A DNA stretch of 64,000 bases. It comes from Tabrizicola piscis (GTDB taxonomy: Bacteria > Pseudomonadota > Alphaproteobacteria > Rhodobacterales > Rhodobacteraceae). Below, one piece after another: positions 60,779 through 64,000 of the stretch. Location of the stretch: contig NZ_CP034328.1 of NCBI RefSeq assembly GCF_003940805.1, positions 3,410,001 through 3,474,000 of the forward strand, written 5' to 3'. Numbering within the stretch: position 1 is the first letter of the stretch; every line of letters begins with the position of its first letter. The position numbers and the translations under genes were made by a program. Under the pieces are notes generated by a model. It did not search any database. It saw only the letters and a program-made list of their open reading frames with translations, and was not told where the DNA came from.

Positions 60779-61045
60779 ATGAGCGTGCCGCTGATCCTTG
60801 GCTGCCTTTGGGTCCTTGCCTCGGCCATCGTGGCCATGCTGCCGATGCGGCAGCAGATGGTGCCGGGCGTGGCGCTTCTGATCGCGGCGCCGGTCCTTTT
60901 GGTCTGGATCGGCTGGGTGCATGGCTGGGTCTGGCTGGCGGTCGGGCTTTTTGCCTTCCTGTCGATGTTCCGCAACCCGCTGCGGTATTTCCTGCGCCGC
61001 GCGCTTGGTCTGCCTGCGCCCCTGCCGAAGGAGTTGGAGAAATGA
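60779..61045 (+). CDS. DUF2484 family membrane protein, copy 1
   Basis: 88 residues, MSVPLILGCLWVLASAIVAM then LPMRQQMVPGVALLIAAPVL, with three helices and the DUF2484-like C-terminus NPLRYFLRRALGLPAP. No ribosome site precedes the ATG, so the frame may instead start upstream at 60689 (GTG). Stop overlaps the next gene's ATG. In Rhodobacterales such genes lie between murC and murB; role unknown. Confidence 0.8.
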   Translation: MSVPLILGCLWVLASAIVAMLPMRQQMVPGVALLIAAPVLLVWIGWVHGWVWLAVGLFAFLSMFRNPLRYFLRRALGLPAPLPKELEK

Positions 61046-61287
61046 TCCTGCCCCTGGCGATGTGCCTGATCTGGCTGATTGCGGCGAATGTGATCGCGAT
61101 GTTTCCGTCGCGCGATTATCACTGGCGCGCGGCCTATGTGCTGATCGCCATTGGCGTGCCGCTGCTGGGCTGGATCACCTATGAGGGCGGGCCGATCGTG
61201 GGGATGCTGGTCTTGGCCGCCGGGGTGTCGATCCTGCGCTGGCCGGTGGTCTATTTCTGGCGCTGGCTGCGCCGACAACTGGGCTGA
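61042..61287 (+). CDS. DUF2484 family membrane protein, copy 2
   Basis: 81 residues starting MILPLAMCLIWLIAANVIAM, again with AMFPSRDYHWRAAYVLIAIG, resembling copy 1 in its first 25 residues (CLxWLxAxxxAM then a PSR/PMR turn). Three helices, ending WRWLRRQLG. ATGA overlap with copy 1, after GGAGTTGGAG. An old duplication is likely. Function unknown. Confidence 0.85.
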   Translation: MILPLAMCLIWLIAANVIAMFPSRDYHWRAAYVLIAIGVPLLGWITYEGGPIVGMLVLAAGVSILRWPVVYFWRWLRRQLG

Positions 61288-61293
61288 CGCGCG

Positions 61294-61560
61294 ATGTACT
61301 TGCATCTGGTAGCCATGGGTCTTGGCGCGGCACTGGTGGCAGGGCTGATCGGCTGGGGGATGGCCCGGCGCTATGGCTGGCAGCGGGCGCTGGTGGTGCC
61401 GCTGCTTGCCGTGATCGCGCTGGCCATGATCCTGTGGCGTTCACGGTCGATGAACTTTCACGACGGACTTGGTCTGGTCGCAGCGGCGGTTGTCTTTGCG
61501 GCACCGACGCTGGTTGGAGCATTGCTGGGCATCGTGCTTGCCAGCCGTCGTGGGCGCTAG
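61294..61560 (+). CDS. Small membrane protein of unknown function
   Basis: 88 residues with three helices: MYLHLVAMGLGAALVAGLIG, ALVVPLLAVIALAMILWRS and LVAAAVVFAAPTLVGALLGI, ending ASRRGR. Six bases after the DUF2484 copy 2 stop. Lies before murB in the dcw cluster. I do not recognise it; it may be a third envelope-related small gene of this block. Confidence 0.65.
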   Translation: MYLHLVAMGLGAALVAGLIGWGMARRYGWQRALVVPLLAVIALAMILWRSRSMNFHDGLGLVAAAVVFAAPTLVGALLGIVLASRRGR

Positions 61561-61620
61561 ACCCCGCCTTTGGCAGGCTTTCCCTTGCAGCCGACCAGCC
61601 AACCCGGCTATCCCCGCAGC

Positions 61621-62547
61621 ATGACACCGCTTCCCACCCCGCGCGGCGCCCTGACGCCAAACCGCCCGCTCTCCGATCTGACCTGGCTTCGGGTCGGCGG
61701 GCCTGCAGACTGGCTGTTCCAGCCAGCGGATGAGGCGGACCTTGCCACGTTCCTTGCCGCGCTGGACCCTGCCGTTCCGGTCTTTCCCATCGGTGTCGGG
61801 TCGAACCTGATCGTGCGCGATGGCGGCATCCGGGCTGTGGTGATCCGGCTGGGGCGGGGGTTCAACGGGATCGTGGTCGAGGGTGACCTTGTCACTGCGG
61901 GGGCAGCGGCGCTGGATGCGCATGTCGCAAAGCGCGCGGCTGAGGCCGGGCTGGACCTGACCTTCCTGCGCACCATCCCCGGGTCCATCGGCGGGGCGGT
62001 GCGGATGAATGCGGGCTGCTATGGCAGCTATGTCTCGGATGCCTTGGTCGAAATCCGCCTAGTCACCCGGATTGGTGAGGTTCAGACCGTGCCCGCAGCC
62101 GCCCTGAACCTGCGGTATCGCCAAAGTGACCTGCCCGAAGGCGCGGTGGTTCTGTCGGCCACCTTCCGCGCAGCCCCGGGCGACCCCGCGGAACTTGAGG
62201 CGCGGATGGCCGACCAGATTGCCAAGCGGGATGCCAGCCAGCCTACCAAGGATAGGTCCGCTGGCAGCACCTTCCGCAACCCCTTGGGTCGCAGCAGCAC
62301 CGGGACCGCCGATGACACGCATGAGCTGAAGGCCTGGAAAGTCATCGACGACGCCGGGATGCGCGGCGCAAGGCTGGGCGGGGCGCAGATGTCGCCCATG
62401 CATTCCAACTTCCTGATCAACGCCGGTGGCGCAACTGCCGCCGATCTGGAAAATCTGGGCGAGGACGTGCGAAAAAAGGTTTTCCTATCAAGCGGTATCA
62501 CGTTAGAGTGGGAAATCATGCGGGTCGGAGAATTCCTGCAGGACTAA
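61621..62547 (+). CDS. murB: UDP-N-acetylenolpyruvoylglucosamine reductase
   Basis: MurB reduces the enolpyruvyl group with FAD and NADPH. 308 residues from [20 protein letters not shown] (start 61621; longer frame not used). FAD motifs [40 protein letters not shown] and the C-terminal [15 protein letters not shown]. It is the short type I form with a C-terminal Glu-rich tail ([14 protein letters not shown]). Confidence 0.95.
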   Translation: MTPLPTPRGALTPNRPLSDLTWLRVGGPADWLFQPADEADLATFLAALDPAVPVFPIGVGSNLIVRDGGIRAVVIRLGRGFNGIVVEGDLVTAGAAALDAHVAKRAAEAGLDLTFLRTIPGSIGGAVRMNAGCYGSYVSDALVEIRLVTRIGEVQTVPAAALNLRYRQSDLPEGAVVLSATFRAAPGDPAELEARMADQIAKRDASQPTKDRSAGSTFRNPLGRSSTGTADDTHELKAWKVIDDAGMRGARLGGAQMSPMHSNFLINAGGATAADLENLGEDVRKKVFLSSGITLEWEIMRVGEFLQD

Positions 62548-62586
62548 CAATATCACGGGTCACATAAGACCCGGATGAGGCAGTAA

Positions 62587-63507
62587 ATGGCGGGCGCATC
62601 GAGCAGGATGTCCCCCAGAGTGGCGGTTTTGATGGGTGGGCTTTCCGCTGAGCGGGAGGTCTCTCTCGTTTCAGGGCGCGAATGCGCCGTGGCCCTCCGG
62701 GAGGCTGGATATGACGTGGTTGAGGTCGATTGCGGCCCCGACCTCGCCTTGCGCCTGTCTGACATCAAACCTGACGTCTGTTTCAACGCCTTGCATGGTC
62801 GCTGGGGTGAAGATGGCTGTGTGCAGGGCCTGCTGGAATGGATGGCGATCCCCTATACCCACTCTGGCGTGCTGGCCTCGGCGCTTGCGATGGACAAGGC
62901 CAAGACCAAAGAGGTTTACGCGGCGGCCGGTCTTCCGGTGGTCAACAGCGTGCTCGCCACGAAAGAGGCGGTTGAGGCGGGCCATGTCCTGCCGCCGCCC
63001 TATGTGGTGAAGCCGAACAACGAAGGGTCCTCCGTCGGGGTCTATATCGTGCATCCGGGGTCGAACGCGCCCCGGCTTGCGTCGACGATGCCCGCGCAGG
63101 TGATGGTGGAAACCTACGCGCCGGGGCGCGAACTGACCACAACCGTGATGGGCGACCGGGCGCTGGGGGTGACGGATATCATCACCGACGGCTGGTATGA
63201 CTATGACGCGAAATACAAGCCCGGCGGCAGCCGCCATGAATGCCCCGCGAATGTGCCCAAGGACATTGCCGATGCCTGCCTTGACTATGCCCTGCGCGCG
63301 CATCGGGCGTTGAGATGCCGGGGCGTCAGCCGCACCGACTTTCGCTGGGACGAAAGCCGCGGTCTGGCCGGGCTGATCCTGTTGGAGACCAACACCCAGC
63401 CGGGGATGACGCCCACCTCGCTTGCCCCAGAACAGGCGGCGATGCAGGGGATGAGCTTTGCCCAGTTCTGCGACTGGATGGTGAAGGACGCGTCATGCAA
63501 CCGCTGA
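62587..63507 (+). CDS. ddl: D-alanine-D-alanine ligase
   Basis: Makes D-Ala-D-Ala for MurF. 306 residues; [52 protein letters not shown] (ATP-grasp), and [20 protein letters not shown] with the magnesium-binding residues and [16 protein letters not shown]. Only a weak ribosome site precedes 62587; an in-frame ATG at 62608 is also possible. Overlaps ftsQ. Confidence 0.95.
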   Translation: MAGASSRMSPRVAVLMGGLSAEREVSLVSGRECAVALREAGYDVVEVDCGPDLALRLSDIKPDVCFNALHGRWGEDGCVQGLLEWMAIPYTHSGVLASALAMDKAKTKEVYAAAGLPVVNSVLATKEAVEAGHVLPPPYVVKPNNEGSSVGVYIVHPGSNAPRLASTMPAQVMVETYAPGRELTTTVMGDRALGVTDIITDGWYDYDAKYKPGGSRHECPANVPKDIADACLDYALRAHRALRCRGVSRTDFRWDESRGLAGLILLETNTQPGMTPTSLAPEQAAMQGMSFAQFCDWMVKDASCNR

Positions 63508-64000
63508 TCGCCCGCCGTCCTTCCGGCCCCACCGGGGCCCGCCCGGTCCGTCGCGACCCGGCCCCGTCGAAATGGGCCTACCGCGCGCAGCGGATGCTGC
63601 TGACGCCCTATGTGCGGATGTTTCTGCGCACCGGGTTGCCGATGCTGGTGCTGATTGGCGGCGTGACGATCTGGCTGTCGGATGAAACCCGCAGGCAAGC
63701 GGTTGTCACCACACTTGCCGACCTGCGCGCCGATTTCGAAGCGCGGCCGGAATTCCGCGTCTCGCTTGCCCGTGTCGAAGGGGCGTCGGACGATCTGGCC
63801 GAGGCCGTGCGTGCGCGGCTGGGGCTGACCTTGCCGATGTCGTCCTTTGACATCAACCTTGATGAAGTCCGCGCCCGGATCGAGGCGCTGGATGCTGTCA
63901 GCCGGGCCGATCTGCGCGTGCGGTCGGGGGGCGTGCTGCAGGTGATGATCACCGAACGCGTGCCCGTGGCCATCTGGCGCACGGAAACCGGGCTGACGCT
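63495..64000 (+). CDS. ftsQ: Cell division protein FtsQ, N-terminal part (cut by window edge)
   Basis: Begins ATG at 63495, inside the end of ddl (13-base overlap), [20 protein letters not shown]. One helix ([19 protein letters not shown]) follows a basic cytoplasmic tail, then the periplasmic POTRA-like domain starts with [20 protein letters not shown] and [27 protein letters not shown]. FtsQ bridges early and late division proteins. About 168 codons visible; continues past 64000. Context and topology make it firm. Confidence 0.9.
   Translation, partial: MQPLIARRPSGPTGARPVRRDPAPSKWAYRAQRMLLTPYVRMFLRTGLPMLVLIGGVTIWLSDETRRQAVVTTLADLRADFEARPEFRVSLARVEGASDDLAEAVRARLGLTLPMSSFDINLDEVRARIEALDAVSRADLRVRSGGVLQVMITERVPVAIWRTETGLT

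Overview
The window is high-GC DNA from an alphaproteobacterium, almost certainly a member of the Rhodobacterales (Rhodobacter/Paracoccus relatives). The reasons are the gene order of the division and cell-wall (dcw) cluster with DUF2484 genes between murC and murB, a DUF1127 gene followed by CCTCCTCCC-loop sRNAs of the CcsR (cuckoo) type, and a long mraZ leader ending in a terminator like the UpsM locus of Rhodobacter sphaeroides. The species cannot be named from sequence alone.

Layout. 1-9.8 kb: accessory and housekeeping genes, namely a partial MATE pump, a DUF1007-NicO metal transport pair, PPK2 polyphosphate kinase, a LuxR-type regulator fused to a hydrolase-like domain that lacks its catalytic residues, GST, a DJ-1/PfpI protein, an epimerase and parE. 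9.76-12.1 kb: an AT-richer membrane-protein gene of foreign look, then about 1.5 kb without genes that holds an inverted-repeat element and eight tandem units of about 160 bp made of palindromic GC-rich modules. 12.1-19 kb: Lrp/LysE exporter pair, DDAH operon, a phosphatase-like/membrane pair, tRNA-Tyr, rlmB and a CoA-binding protein. 19-24.2 kb: histidine genes hisE, hisF, hisA, hisH and hisB on the minus strand, interrupted by a DUF2147 gene, a DMT transporter and a VOC gene on the plus strand. 24.3-27.5 kb: an arsenic operon (arsR-arsC fusion, gapdh, arsJ) with a candidate operator. 27.6-34 kb: tRNA-Gly, a 25-residue membrane peptide gene, pyruvate carboxylase and UvrD helicase. 34-36 kb: BenE-type transporter, then a DUF1127 gene with five tandem CcsR-like sRNAs. 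36.2-39.8 kb: an Mrp/ApbC ATPase with an apparent -1 frameshift, and a TetR-controlled operon (RibD-like reductase, two VOC proteins, TetR). 39.8-64 kb: the dcw cluster (MraZ boxes, UpsM-like leader, mraZ, rsmH, ftsL, ftsI, murE, murF, mraY, murD, then ftsW, murG, murC, two DUF2484 genes, a small membrane gene, murB, ddl, ftsQ), split between murD and ftsW by about 7.3 kb of unrelated genes.

How it works together. The dcw block makes UDP-MurNAc-pentapeptide (murB, C, E, F, ddl, with murD), lipid I and II (mraY, murG) and the divisome synthase (ftsW, ftsI with ftsL, ftsQ); mraZ and the UpsM-like leader probably set its expression. The arsenic operon pairs arsenate reduction with export of 1-arseno-3-phosphoglycerate. 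The DUF1127/CcsR locus is a stress-induced RNA regulon in relatives.

Most notable items: the expanded CcsR array, the modular repeat array downstream of parE with its neighbouring foreign gene, the catalytically dead hydrolase domain on a LuxR regulator, the apbC frameshift at a G run, an interspersed hairpin plus ATATTTGG repeat family (six copies), and several small genes and hairpins not explained by standard annotation.
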